Source: Acidisarcina sp. (GTDB lineage Bacteria > Acidobacteriota > Terriglobia > Terriglobales > Acidobacteriaceae). Taken from it: 64,000 nucleotides of DNA. The notes under the pieces are model-generated. The model worked only from the letters and a program-made list of their open reading frames with translations, did not search any database and was not told the DNA's origin. The translations under genes and the position numbers were made by a program. Positions 25,050 to 33,034 of the stretch are shown piece after piece (the stretch's first letter is position 1; every line of letters begins with the position of its first letter). Location: the NCBI GenBank assembly GCA_035539175.1, contig DATLIY010000004.1, forward strand, positions 1 through 64,000. Reading direction: 5' to 3'.

Positions 25050-26594
25050 TTATGGACGAAGCTTTGCAGTTCTTAGGAAGTCAAAGTTGCCGGAGCTGGA
25101 GGGTTGCAGATCTTCCAGCCTTCGATTGTGAATCATCACGGTGTCCAGATACCAGAGGTTGATCGATGGGAGATCCCTGGCAAGGATCTGCTGGGCCTGC
25201 TCGTAATCCCTGCGGCGCTGGTTCTGGTCACTGACTTTGGCCGCATCGTTCAACAACTGGTCGAGTGCGGGATTCAGATAGCGGCCGCGATTCGCACCGT
25301 GGGGCGGAAGGCTGGCGGTGTGGTACGCATAGCGGAAGATATCCGGGTCTTCATTGCCGCCCTGCCAGCGCAGCGTATACACCTGGAATGCGCCTCGGGT
25401 GATGTCTGCATAAAAGCTGGCAAACTCAAAGCTGCGTACTTCAAGCTCGATTCCGATCTGTCGCAGTTCCTGTTGCAGAATCATCGCCAGTAAGCGGCTA
25501 GTTTCATCGGTCGAGGTCTTCAGCGTCAGATGAAAACGAACTCCGTCCGGCCCTCTCTTGAGGCCAGCCTCATCCAGAATAGAGTTGGCATGTTGCGGAT
25601 CGTAATCGTAGTGCGGAAGGTTGGGCGACCAGGCCCAATGGTCGGGTGGCAACAGGCTTTCGGCTGATCGCGCACGGTCCCTCCACAGTGAGTGAATGAT
25701 AAGAGGGCGATTGATCGCATACGCGATCGCCTGCCGTACGCGCACATCGCGCAACGCAGGATCGCTGACATTGAAGGAGATGTAATTCAGGACCGTTCCC
25801 GGCTTCGTCTCCACGACAAGATCGGGCCGTTTCATCAGTGCATTGGTCATGTCTGCCGTTAGCGCATTGATGCAGACATCGGCGGAACCCTTTTCCATTT
25901 CCAGCGCACGGGTAATGGCATCCGGCACTACGGCAAAGCGGATGTGCTCGATATTCGGCTGTGGCTGCCACGAAGTGGAACTGCGCTCGAGTACGACCTC
26001 TTTGTCCTGCTCCATTCTGACAAAACGATAGGGACCGCTGCCCACCGGATGCTGGCCAAACTCGCGCCCGCTGCCTTCGGGCACAATGCCGATTGCGCCA
26101 TCCGATAGATTCCACAGCAGGGCTGCATCGGGCTTCTTCAGCCGCACGATGACGGTGGTTGCGTCCGGAGCCTCAACGCTCTCGATGTTCTGGAAAGCGC
26201 CGGCCTTGGCGGTAATGATCGGGCCATGCAGAATGGTGTCCAGCGTCCATTTCACATCCCGCGCCGTAAGCAGACGCCCATCGTGGAAATGAACGCCGCT
26301 ATGCAGATGAAAGATGTACGTCTGCGGGTTGGGAGTCTCCCAGCGCTCTGCCAGCCACGGCTGGACGTTGAAGTGTTCATCGCGCCGAACCAGCGCATCA
26401 AAAATCAGCGCATCGATGTGTTCGGATTGACCGTCGGTACCGATGCGTGGATCGAGATTCGCGGGACTGCTCTCGATCAGCATCGTCACGGTGTTGGGCA
26501 GCGGGGCGGGTTGTTTGCAGCCTGTCAGGCTCAAGGCGAGCGGGCCGAGGGCAACGAGCGCAAAGCCTGCTGCCAGCCGCTTCCGGTTATGCAT
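25050..26594 (-). CDS. oligopeptide-type ABC transporter solute-binding lipoprotein (SBP_bac_5)
   Basis: A 514-residue family-5 extracellular solute-binding protein. A lipoprotein signal (RKRLAAGFALVALG... ending LSLTGC) is followed by hallmark segments LDPRIGTDGQSEHI, FHLHSGVHFHDGRLLTARDV, HPVGSGPYRFV and VRQAIAYAINRPLI. The start ATG 26594 overlaps the end of anmK (ATGCATAA), indicating translational coupling. The longer frame to 26681 lies inside anmK. No permease or ATPase genes adjoin, so it would rely on components elsewhere. Because it is coupled to nagZ and anmK, a role in capturing murein peptides (as MppA does in enterics) is a reasonable inference. Other peptide or glycoside ligands remain possible. 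Confidence 0.88.
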   Translation of the reverse strand: MHNRKRLAAGFALVALGPLALSLTGCKQPAPLPNTVTMLIESSPANLDPRIGTDGQSEHIDALIFDALVRRDEHFNVQPWLAERWETPNPQTYIFHLHSGVHFHDGRLLTARDVKWTLDTILHGPIITAKAGAFQNIESVEAPDATTVIVRLKKPDAALLWNLSDGAIGIVPEGSGREFGQHPVGSGPYRFVRMEQDKEVVLERSSTSWQPQPNIEHIRFAVVPDAITRALEMEKGSADVCINALTADMTNALMKRPDLVVETKPGTVLNYISFNVSDPALRDVRVRQAIAYAINRPLIIHSLWRDRARSAESLLPPDHWAWSPNLPHYDYDPQHANSILDEAGLKRGPDGVRFHLTLKTSTDETSRLLAMILQQELRQIGIELEVRSFEFASFYADITRGAFQVYTLRWQGGNEDPDIFRYAYHTASLPPHGANRGRYLNPALDQLLNDAAKVSDQNQRRRDYEQAQQILARDLPSINLWYLDTVMIHNRRLEDLQPSSSGNFDFLRTAKLRP

Positions 26595-27789
26595 AGGTGA
26601 TCTGCCCCAGCAAAGCAGCTTCAGTGGCTCCCGTGGCCGATGGAACGTTGCCCGGCCTGTGATGCCATGTCTGCCACGCAAGCAGTGCGAACGCGGTTGC
26701 CTCCTTCGCTTGAGAGGGCAGTCCGAGATCGTCGCTGGTCATGATCCGGCAGTGAAGCGGCTCCAGTGTTGCGCGGAGCATCTCCACCAGCGTCGCATTC
26801 TGCGAGCCTCCACCGGAGAGCACATAGTCTACCGCTGCTCCCTGCATAAGCGGCTGGACAAATCTCTCATAGGCCAGCCCGATGCTGCGGGCGGTGAGCG
26901 CAGTAGCCGTGGCAACCGCGTCTTCCGGCTGCGTGCTGGCGCGAGAACAGAGCGCAGCAAATTTTCTGGCGTACTCTGAGCCAAACTCCTCGCGTCCTGC
27001 GGTCTTCGGCGGAGCGGCGGAAAAGAATGGCTGGCGCAGCAATGGAGTAAGAACCTCCTCCAGCACACGCCCCCGGGCCGCGATGTGTCCGCCGCGATCG
27101 AAGGACTGCTGAAAGAGAAGCTGCGTTACCGCATCGATGACCATGTTCGCCGGACCCGTATCAAAGGCGAGCACCTGAGAAATCCCGGCAGAGCGGGGCA
27201 CTGCAGTAAGGTTGCCAATTCCGCCCAGATTCTGCAGTACGCGGCCTCGTTTTGCATCGCGGAAGAGAACGTAGTCCAGCAGCGGAACCAACGGAGCGCC
27301 CTGTCCTCCCGCCGCCATATCCGCCGGGCGAAAATTCGAGACGACAGGAACCCGCATCTCTCGCGCCAGCAGTGCCATCTCTCCAATCTGCCAGGTGCAG
27401 GCGAAGGTTCGCCCGGCATAGCGTTCGGGTTTGGCCTGGTGATAGACCGTTTGCCCATGGCACCCGATGAGTTGCAGCTTTACAGGGTGCTCTGCCAGCG
27501 TGCTTCGAACCGCCTCCGCATAGGTGATGCCGAGCCGCCAGTTGAGCCGCGCCAGCTCGGCGGTTGTGGTCGAACGAGCATCCATGGCGTCCAGCACGCT
27601 GCGGCGAAGAGCGGTGGAAAAGGGAAACGATACGTGCGCGATGAGCTTCAGGTCCAGCTCAAGGTCTGGGCCTGCACCCTTCGGCCGGATACGGACGAGC
27701 GCAACATCGACCCCGTCTGCCGAAGTGCCGCTCATCACGCCGGCAACGATCATCGGCTTGTCTGCAGATTCTGCTTGCGTGCGCCTCAT
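26587..27789 (-). CDS. anmK: anhydro-N-acetylmuramic acid kinase
   Basis: A 400-residue sugar kinase of the AnmK family. It phosphorylates and hydrolyses 1,6-anhydro-MurNAc to MurNAc-6-phosphate during peptidoglycan recycling in the cytoplasm. Visible signatures are the N-terminal phosphate motif GVMSGTSADGVDVAL, LIGCHGQTVYH, SNFRPADMAAGGQGAPLVP, NLGGIGNLTAVP, DTGPANMVIDA and LSGGGSQNATL. Its ATG overlaps the nagZ stop (ATGA) and its end overlaps the downstream solute-binding lipoprotein start. Length is as usual for the family (about 370-400). Together with nagZ it gives a local two-step recycling module. Confidence 0.95.
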   Translation of the reverse strand: MRRTQAESADKPMIVAGVMSGTSADGVDVALVRIRPKGAGPDLELDLKLIAHVSFPFSTALRRSVLDAMDARSTTTAELARLNWRLGITYAEAVRSTLAEHPVKLQLIGCHGQTVYHQAKPERYAGRTFACTWQIGEMALLAREMRVPVVSNFRPADMAAGGQGAPLVPLLDYVLFRDAKRGRVLQNLGGIGNLTAVPRSAGISQVLAFDTGPANMVIDAVTQLLFQQSFDRGGHIAARGRVLEEVLTPLLRQPFFSAAPPKTAGREEFGSEYARKFAALCSRASTQPEDAVATATALTARSIGLAYERFVQPLMQGAAVDYVLSGGGSQNATLVEMLRATLEPLHCRIMTSDDLGLPSQAKEATAFALLAWQTWHHRPGNVPSATGATEAALLGQITYA

Positions 27790-28880
27790 CCCTGCCTCCG
27801 TGCGCCTGCTTCCTCCACTTCCGCCGTAAAACGTTTCGTCTCCTGGCGCAGGCGCTCCATGCGTGCGACGTTCAGTTGTGGTGCAACCTTTGCTACGAAT
27901 TTACGCTTCCACCGGGCGAGCCTGCTCGCTGTGTTCGATATGCGCCGACGAAATGCCGCGGATCGCTCTGCCTCCGTGAGCAACGATTCAAAGGCGCGAA
28001 GGATGAGCGCTGGACTGTGGCATATCTCAATGCGATCGGTCCCTGCCAGCACGGCGGAGACGGCTGCCTCTTCTATCGAGGCGTGGCTGAGTATCCCGCC
28101 CATCTCCATGTCGTCCGAGAGAATCAATCCCCGGTAGCCAATCTTTTTCCGAAGTATATCCGTGATCCAGTATTTCGACACCGAAGCAGGTACGGGAGCG
28201 CCCTTCGTCGCAGGATAGCTCGCATGGGAGACCATCACCATCGGCAGAGCACTCGCGAGCTCGCGATAGGGAAGCATGTCCTCGGACCATAACTCGTCCC
28301 AGCTTCGCAGGATGCTGGGCGTTGCCTGGTGGGAATCCAGCGTGCCGCCGCCCAGCCCCGGGAAGTGCTTGCCGCATCCGATGGCGCCTGACTTCCTGAG
28401 CCCCTTGAGAAACGCCGCCGCATACGTGGCAACCTCTGCGGGATCAGGTGACGTGGTTCTCGTTTGCATGACCGCAGCGGATGCCGGCAATGCCAGGTCT
28501 AGGACTGGAGCGAGTGTTGTATTGAAGCCCAATGCGCGGACCTCGCGGCCAATCAGCTCGCCGTGACGCTCCGCCATAACCTTGGACCCGGTGGCCGCAA
28601 CGGCTGAGGCCGACGGCATCGGCGCGATCACATCCCGCAGGCGATCCACCAGCCCTCCCTCGACATCGACGCAGCGAATGGCGGAGGCTGAGGACAACTC
28701 AGACACCGACGCCAGCAAATCTCGTGTCTGAGAAACATCCTCGATGTTTCTGCGAAAGAGGATGACTCCGCCGGGCTGCAGAAGCTTGATCCAGGCGCGT
28801 TCCACCGGGGTTAGCTGTGTGCCCTCAACGCCAACAATCAGAAGTTCTCCCACCAGTTGCCGCAGAGTCCTGGCCGCCAT
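27786..28880 (-). CDS. nagZ: beta-N-acetylglucosaminidase/glycoside hydrolase family 3 (NagZ-like)
   Basis: A 364-residue GH3 enzyme without a signal peptide, so cytoplasmic. The substrate-binding CGKHFPGLGGGTLDSHQATP loop contains the Lys-His-Phe-Pro-Gly and Asp-Ser-His elements of NagZ (His acts as the unusual general acid in this family). The nucleophile Asp lies in LILSDDMEMGGI. It removes GlcNAc from GlcNAc-anhydroMurNAc muropeptides, feeding anmK, which begins within its stop codon. It starts two bases after the mutS stop, so it is in the mutS operon. The C-terminal ~60 residues are rich in Arg/Lys (RRRISNTASRLARWKRK), an extension beyond the short NagZ core. Confidence 0.92.
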   Translation of the reverse strand: MAARTLRQLVGELLIVGVEGTQLTPVERAWIKLLQPGGVILFRRNIEDVSQTRDLLASVSELSSASAIRCVDVEGGLVDRLRDVIAPMPSASAVAATGSKVMAERHGELIGREVRALGFNTTLAPVLDLALPASAAVMQTRTTSPDPAEVATYAAAFLKGLRKSGAIGCGKHFPGLGGGTLDSHQATPSILRSWDELWSEDMLPYRELASALPMVMVSHASYPATKGAPVPASVSKYWITDILRKKIGYRGLILSDDMEMGGILSHASIEEAAVSAVLAGTDRIEICHSPALILRAFESLLTEAERSAAFRRRISNTASRLARWKRKFVAKVAPQLNVARMERLRQETKRFTAEVEEAGARRQG

Positions 28881-28882
28881 GG

Positions 28883-31567
28883 TTATGCCTTCTCCGTGCG
28901 CGAGCCCTGAATCTCGTTCTTCAGCTCTTCCAGCAGGTTGAGCGCCTGAAGCGGCGTGAGGGAATTGATCTCGGTCTGCTCCAGCCGGTCGACGATCCGC
29001 TGGGAGAGGGGAGTAAACATCGTCATCTGCAGAGGCGCTTCGGTTTCTACCGCAACGTTACGGCGTTCGGAGCGCTCATGCTGCCGCAGCACCTGCCTCG
29101 CCCTCTCCAGCACCGGGGAGGGGAGTCCGGCAAGCCGCGCAACTTCGATTCCATAACTCTTGCTCGCAGCCCCCGGTTCAATGGTGTGGAGGAAGATGAT
29201 TCCCTTGGAAGTCTCCTTCACCGTCACGCGCAGGTTCTTCAAGCGGGGAAGCTGTTCGGCCAGCATAGTGAGTTCGTGGTAATGCGTGGCAAATAGCGTG
29301 CGCGCGCCTATCTCGGCATGCAGGAACTCCACCGTAGCCCAGGCCAGCGAGAGCCCGTCAAACGTGGCGGTGCCTCGCCCCATCTCGTCCAGCAGAATCA
29401 GGGAGCGCCGCGTCGCGGTGTTCAGGATGTTGGCCGTCTCCGTCATCTCGACCATAAAGGTGGATCGGCCGCGGGCCACATTGTCGCTAGCACCGATGCG
29501 TGTGTAGATGCGGTCCACCAGTCCCAGCCGCAGCCGCTCCGCAGGAACAAAGCAGCCCATCTGCGCCATGATCACCAGGAGCGCCGCCTGCCTTAAATAG
29601 GTCGATTTTCCGCCCATGTTTGGCCCGGTGATGAGCAGCAGGCTGGGGCCCTCCGTGTCGAGATAGAGGTCATTGGGGATGAAGCGGCCTTCGCCTCCAG
29701 TCTCCATCAGTCGCTCTACCACGGGATGGCGCGCGCCGATTGCCTCAAGGATCAATGCCTCTTCTATCTGCGGACGAACATAGTGGTGCAGCGCGGCCAG
29801 GTGCGCGAAATCAGCCAACAGATCGATCTCCGCGACGATCGCGCTTGTACGCCGGATTCGACTGGCGGCTGCGAGAACCGTAGCGCGAAGCTGTGCAAAG
29901 ATGCGCTTTTCGATTTCGATAGCACGCTCATGCGCGGTAAGGACGCGAACTTCGTAGTCCTTCAGCTCAGGCGTGGTAAAGCGCTCGGCGTTGACCAGTG
30001 TCTGCTTTCGCTCATAGTCATCCGGGACAGCGGAGAGATTCGACTTGGTGATTTCGATGTAGTAACCGAAGACGGAGTTAAAGCGAACCTTCAGGGAGCT
30101 AATCCCGGTTCGCGTCCGCTCGCGCTCCTCAATCGCGGCAATGGATTGCTTGCCGCTCTGGCTCACACTGCGCAGCGAATCCAGTTCCTCGTCCACCCCC
30201 GCAGCGATGACTCCGCCCTCAGCCAGCGTCAGAGGCGGCTCTGGCAGCAGGGTGGCTAGAATCTTTTCGGAGATGTCTTCCAGCGTGTCCAGCCGGTCGG
30301 CACAGTCGTGCCACTTCGCCGCGGCCAGGCCGGAGACCGCCTGCTTAACCTGCGGCAGGTGCGCCAGAGAATTCCCCAGGGCCAGCAGGTCGCGTGGGCC
30401 GGCGCTGTCCAGCGAGATGCGCGCCAGCAACCGCTCCAGATCGAGAATGCCGGACAGCGTGCGCCGTACCCCTTCGCGGCGAACCAGATCCGCGTAAAGC
30501 TCCTCCACCGCCTCATACCGGCGCTCGATCTGATGGCGATCCAGCAGAGGCCGCAGAATCGAGGCTCGCAGAAGCCGTTTGCCCATCGGGGTCAGGCAGC
30601 AATCCAATGTATGGAAGAGGGTCGTCTCCTGCGAGGAGTCGGAGAAGAGTGTCTCGGTTAACTCCAGATTGCGTACCGTGACCTGATCGAGCTGAAGAAA
30701 TTCCGAGCGCTCATAGAAGCGGATGCTATCGACGTGCCCGGCGTCGAGTTGCTGCGTGCTGCGCACATAATGCAGGACGGCGCCGGCTGCGGTGGCTGCG
30801 GTCGCGTGACCCGTCAGTCCAAAGCCATCGAGGGAGTGCGCTCCCAACTGCCGTTCGAGCAGGGGAATCGCATACTCGGCGGAAAAGACCCAGTCGTCGA
30901 GCCTGGTACGGGTAGGGATGCGCTCCAGCCCCCGCGTCTCATCGCCATCCATGGAGTCGAGCAGCGGCTGGTTGGTGGCAACCAGCAGTTCGCTGGGCTG
31001 GACCTTGGTGAGCTCATCGATAGCCAGAGCCATCGCACTCGCACCGCTGAACTCAGCCGCTCGAAAGTCGCCCGTGGATACATCCAGCAGGGCGACGGCG
31101 GCGGTCTGCCCGTCGGAATGCAGCGCTCCCAGGAAATTGTTGCGATCCGATCCGAGAGTGGGATCCATCGCAGTCCCCGGGGTGAGCACGCGAATCACCT
31201 CGCGCCGGACGATCTTCTTCGTCAGCTTCGGATCTTCCATCTGCTCGCAGATGGCGACACGATAGCCCTTGCGGAGCAGCCGCGAGATGTAGGATTCGGC
31301 GGCATGATACGGAACCCCGCACATGGGCACAGACCGTTCGCGGTCGCGGGCCGTAAGCGTAATCTGCAACTCGCGGGAAGCGGTTTGCGCGTCATCAAAA
31401 AAGAGTTCGTAGAAGTCGCCCATGCGGAAAAACAGCAGGGCGTCAGGATTTAACGCCTTGGCCCCCATGTACTGGCGCATGAATGGGGTAAGCGCTAGCG
31501 CGGCAGGGGCAGAGGACTCGTTTGTCACCGGGGTTGAATTTTCTTCAGGCACTGGAAATGCCAGCAT
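28883..31567 (-). CDS. mutS: DNA mismatch repair protein MutS
   Basis: An 894-residue MutS1. The mismatch-recognition Phe-x-Glu occurs in RMGDFYELFFDDA. The connector, core and clamp domains follow. The C-terminal ATPase has Walker A GPNMGGKSTYLRQ, LLDEMGRGTATFDGLSLAWA and the FATHYHEL motif. The first 26 or so residues (Pro/Ser/Ala-rich) are an extension before the conserved LTPFMRQYMGAK. The ATG at 31567 has no Shine-Dalgarno and lies inside a hairpin (see 31558-31589). It heads an operon with nagZ, anmK and a solute-binding lipoprotein. mutL is not in the window. Confidence 0.96.
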   Translation of the reverse strand: MLAFPVPEENSTPVTNESSAPAALALTPFMRQYMGAKALNPDALLFFRMGDFYELFFDDAQTASRELQITLTARDRERSVPMCGVPYHAAESYISRLLRKGYRVAICEQMEDPKLTKKIVRREVIRVLTPGTAMDPTLGSDRNNFLGALHSDGQTAAVALLDVSTGDFRAAEFSGASAMALAIDELTKVQPSELLVATNQPLLDSMDGDETRGLERIPTRTRLDDWVFSAEYAIPLLERQLGAHSLDGFGLTGHATAATAAGAVLHYVRSTQQLDAGHVDSIRFYERSEFLQLDQVTVRNLELTETLFSDSSQETTLFHTLDCCLTPMGKRLLRASILRPLLDRHQIERRYEAVEELYADLVRREGVRRTLSGILDLERLLARISLDSAGPRDLLALGNSLAHLPQVKQAVSGLAAAKWHDCADRLDTLEDISEKILATLLPEPPLTLAEGGVIAAGVDEELDSLRSVSQSGKQSIAAIEERERTRTGISSLKVRFNSVFGYYIEITKSNLSAVPDDYERKQTLVNAERFTTPELKDYEVRVLTAHERAIEIEKRIFAQLRATVLAAASRIRRTSAIVAEIDLLADFAHLAALHHYVRPQIEEALILEAIGARHPVVERLMETGGEGRFIPNDLYLDTEGPSLLLITGPNMGGKSTYLRQAALLVIMAQMGCFVPAERLRLGLVDRIYTRIGASDNVARGRSTFMVEMTETANILNTATRRSLILLDEMGRGTATFDGLSLAWATVEFLHAEIGARTLFATHYHELTMLAEQLPRLKNLRVTVKETSKGIIFLHTIEPGAASKSYGIEVARLAGLPSPVLERARQVLRQHERSERRNVAVETEAPLQMTMFTPLSQRIVDRLEQTEINSLTPLQALNLLEELKNEIQGSRTEKA

Positions 31568-31589
31568 ACCGCGAACGGCATGCTGGCGT
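31558..31589 (-). promoter_or_regulatory. hairpin enclosing the mutS start codon
   Basis: On the mRNA sense strand, GCCAGCAT (31587-31580) pairs perfectly with ATGCTGGC (31567-31560), whose first three bases are the mutS start codon. The stem continues inward by a G-U pair and two G-C pairs around a six-base loop, giving about 11 consecutive pairs. With no Shine-Dalgarno visible, this could limit MutS translation unless it is opened. Alternatively the true start is downstream, for example a GTG 13 codons in. Confidence 0.45.
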
Positions 31590-31625
31590 GTAGCCCAGAA
31601 ATTTGCCGCGAAGTCCTAAGGCCAG

Positions 31626-31898
31626 TTAAATGCCGCCACCGTCTCCGGTTTCGGGCATTTTAGGGCTATTCGAAGCGTGCTGCTTCACCATCTCCTTATA
31701 GGTTGCCAGAATCAGAAGTGGAGCAGCCCATTGACCAATAAAGAGCGACATATGATCCTTGCCGGCGATCTTCAGCGCCACGGAGGCGAGCATCGAGGTA
31801 AAAGCAGCGCAAAAGAAACCTTTGCCAGGGCATTTCGTCGCGCCGCATTCAAACATCATCGACTGATCTTTCTTCATTTCTTCGGAGTGATCATCCAT
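31626..31898 (-). CDS. small cysteine-containing membrane protein (90 aa)
   Basis: ATG 31898 has GGAG seven bases upstream and opens a 90-residue product. The N-terminus is charged (DDHSEEMKKDQ) and is followed by a short cysteine-bearing stretch (C20, C25 and C31 in MFECGATKCPGKGFFCAA). Two hydrophobic segments come next (around residues 31-45 and 53-66), and a polar Gly-rich tail. It is unrecognised. The cysteine spacing might bind a metal or form a disulfide. The longer frame to 32114 has no coding character. It lies 59 bases downstream of the mutS start region on the same strand and divergent from hemX. Confidence 0.6.
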   Translation of the reverse strand: MDDHSEEMKKDQSMMFECGATKCPGKGFFCAAFTSMLASVALKIAGKDHMSLFIGQWAAPLLILATYKEMVKQHASNSPKMPETGDGGGI

Positions 31899-32212
31899 GA
31901 GGCATCTCCTGTAGGTGGAGTTTTTAGGCCACAGAAATTGGCGTATCCTTGCCCAACCTGGGTGGTGCCAACACTGTTTATGGACAGAGATGCGGAAAGT
32001 AGAGGCCAGGAAAGCAATCCAATGCAGCCAAAGGAGTCCAAGTTGGGTAGGATGAAAGTAGTGGTCTCTGGTAGCCGCAGGTCTGAGCGCGCAGCTTTTT
32101 AGAGCGGTCTGCAATTGTGCCCCAATACCTGTTCAGGTGTTGTGAGGAGAGATGCGGGCGAGTGTGACCTAGATCACTGTATACTAACGGGTAATCTCCT
32201 AAGGTTAATGCA
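31899..32212. other. divergent intergenic region before the hem operon
   Basis: 314 bases between the small membrane-protein gene and hemX, with no convincing frame. The left part shows nothing specific. The right end holds a CRP/FNR-like dyad and a -10-like hexamer, listed separately, followed by TAAGG as the hemX ribosome site. Confidence 0.5.
32163..32185 (+). promoter_or_regulatory. CRP/FNR-like dyad and -10-like hexamer upstream of hemX
   Basis: TGTGA-CCTAGA-TCACT (32163-32178) matches the CRP-type consensus TGTGA-N6-TCACA at nine of ten half-site positions. It is followed at once by TATACT (32180-32185), five of six to the -10 consensus. No -35 element is apparent. The dyad would centre near -21 relative to a start set by TATACT, so binding would more likely block than activate this promoter. 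The hem operon begins 27 bases downstream. Confidence 0.4.
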
Positions 32213-33034
32213 ATGTTCCTCATCTGGCTCAGGGTCGCTACCGCATTGTATGGACTGGCAAGTCTGGCTGCCCTGCCAGCTGTGCTCTATGGACGGCCCA
32301 GGTGGAACAAGGTCTGTCTGGGGGCGGCCATTGGAGGATTTTTCTTCCACTTCGTCTCCCTGATGGAAATGATGAACGCCGCCCACCACTGGGTTCCGAC
32401 GGGGATGCATGAAGTTCAGTCGATGCTGGCTTTGCTGATTATGCTGGCTTTTCTTCTGATCGCTCTGCTCTATCGCACGGTTACCTTCGGTATGTTCGCC
32501 CTGCCGCTGGTGTTTCTGCTGGTGCTGATTCCCGCCATTGGGCCGGACAAATACACCTTCACGTCGCCCCTGATCCGTAACGGGTGGGTCTTCGTACACA
32601 TTGCCGCGGTTCTTGCCGCCTATGCCGGGCTGATCTTCAGCCTGGTGGCCAGCTTGCTGTATCTGTTGCAGGAGCGTCGCATCAAGAGCAAGAGAAAGCA
32701 AAAGGCAGAGTTTCTGCCTTGGCTGCCACCCCTCGAAACTATTGACCAGATTGCCCACCGCACACTGCTGGTCGGATTCCACGCTATGACCATAGGATTA
32801 CTGGCCGGGTCGCTGATTGCACAAGCCAGCATGGGATCGGCCTATTTCCGCGACCCCAAGGTGCTGCTGTCGTTCGGGATGTGGCTGCTGTTTGTCGTGC
32901 TGCTGTTTATTCGCAGGAGCAAGGGATTGCGCGGTCGCCGCGCGGTCTATCTCTCCAGCCTGGTCTTTCTGGTCATGCTCAGCGTCTGGGCGGCCAATCA
33001 GGTCAGCTCGTTCCACAGGTTTACGACCCCATGA
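32213..33034 (+). CDS. hemX: HemX-like/CcsA-family membrane protein
   Basis: A 273-residue protein with about eight hydrophobic helices, belonging to the cytochrome-c-assembly (CcsA/CcmC/HemX) family. Recognisable parts are the N-terminal WLRVATALYGLASLAALP helix, FVHIAAVLAAYAGLIFSLVA with its conserved His, and the GSAYFRDPKVLLSFGMW segment. In true CcsA this last segment carries heme-handling tryptophans (WWD-type motif); here they are largely missing, which favours a HemX role over cytochrome c synthase. HemX proteins are typically encoded with hemA and affect glutamyl-tRNA reductase levels. Its stop overlaps the hemA start (ATGA), so the two are translated together. Confidence 0.83.
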   Translation: MFLIWLRVATALYGLASLAALPAVLYGRPRWNKVCLGAAIGGFFFHFVSLMEMMNAAHHWVPTGMHEVQSMLALLIMLAFLLIALLYRTVTFGMFALPLVFLLVLIPAIGPDKYTFTSPLIRNGWVFVHIAAVLAAYAGLIFSLVASLLYLLQERRIKSKRKQKAEFLPWLPPLETIDQIAHRTLLVGFHAMTIGLLAGSLIAQASMGSAYFRDPKVLLSFGMWLLFVVLLFIRRSKGLRGRRAVYLSSLVFLVMLSVWAANQVSSFHRFTTP

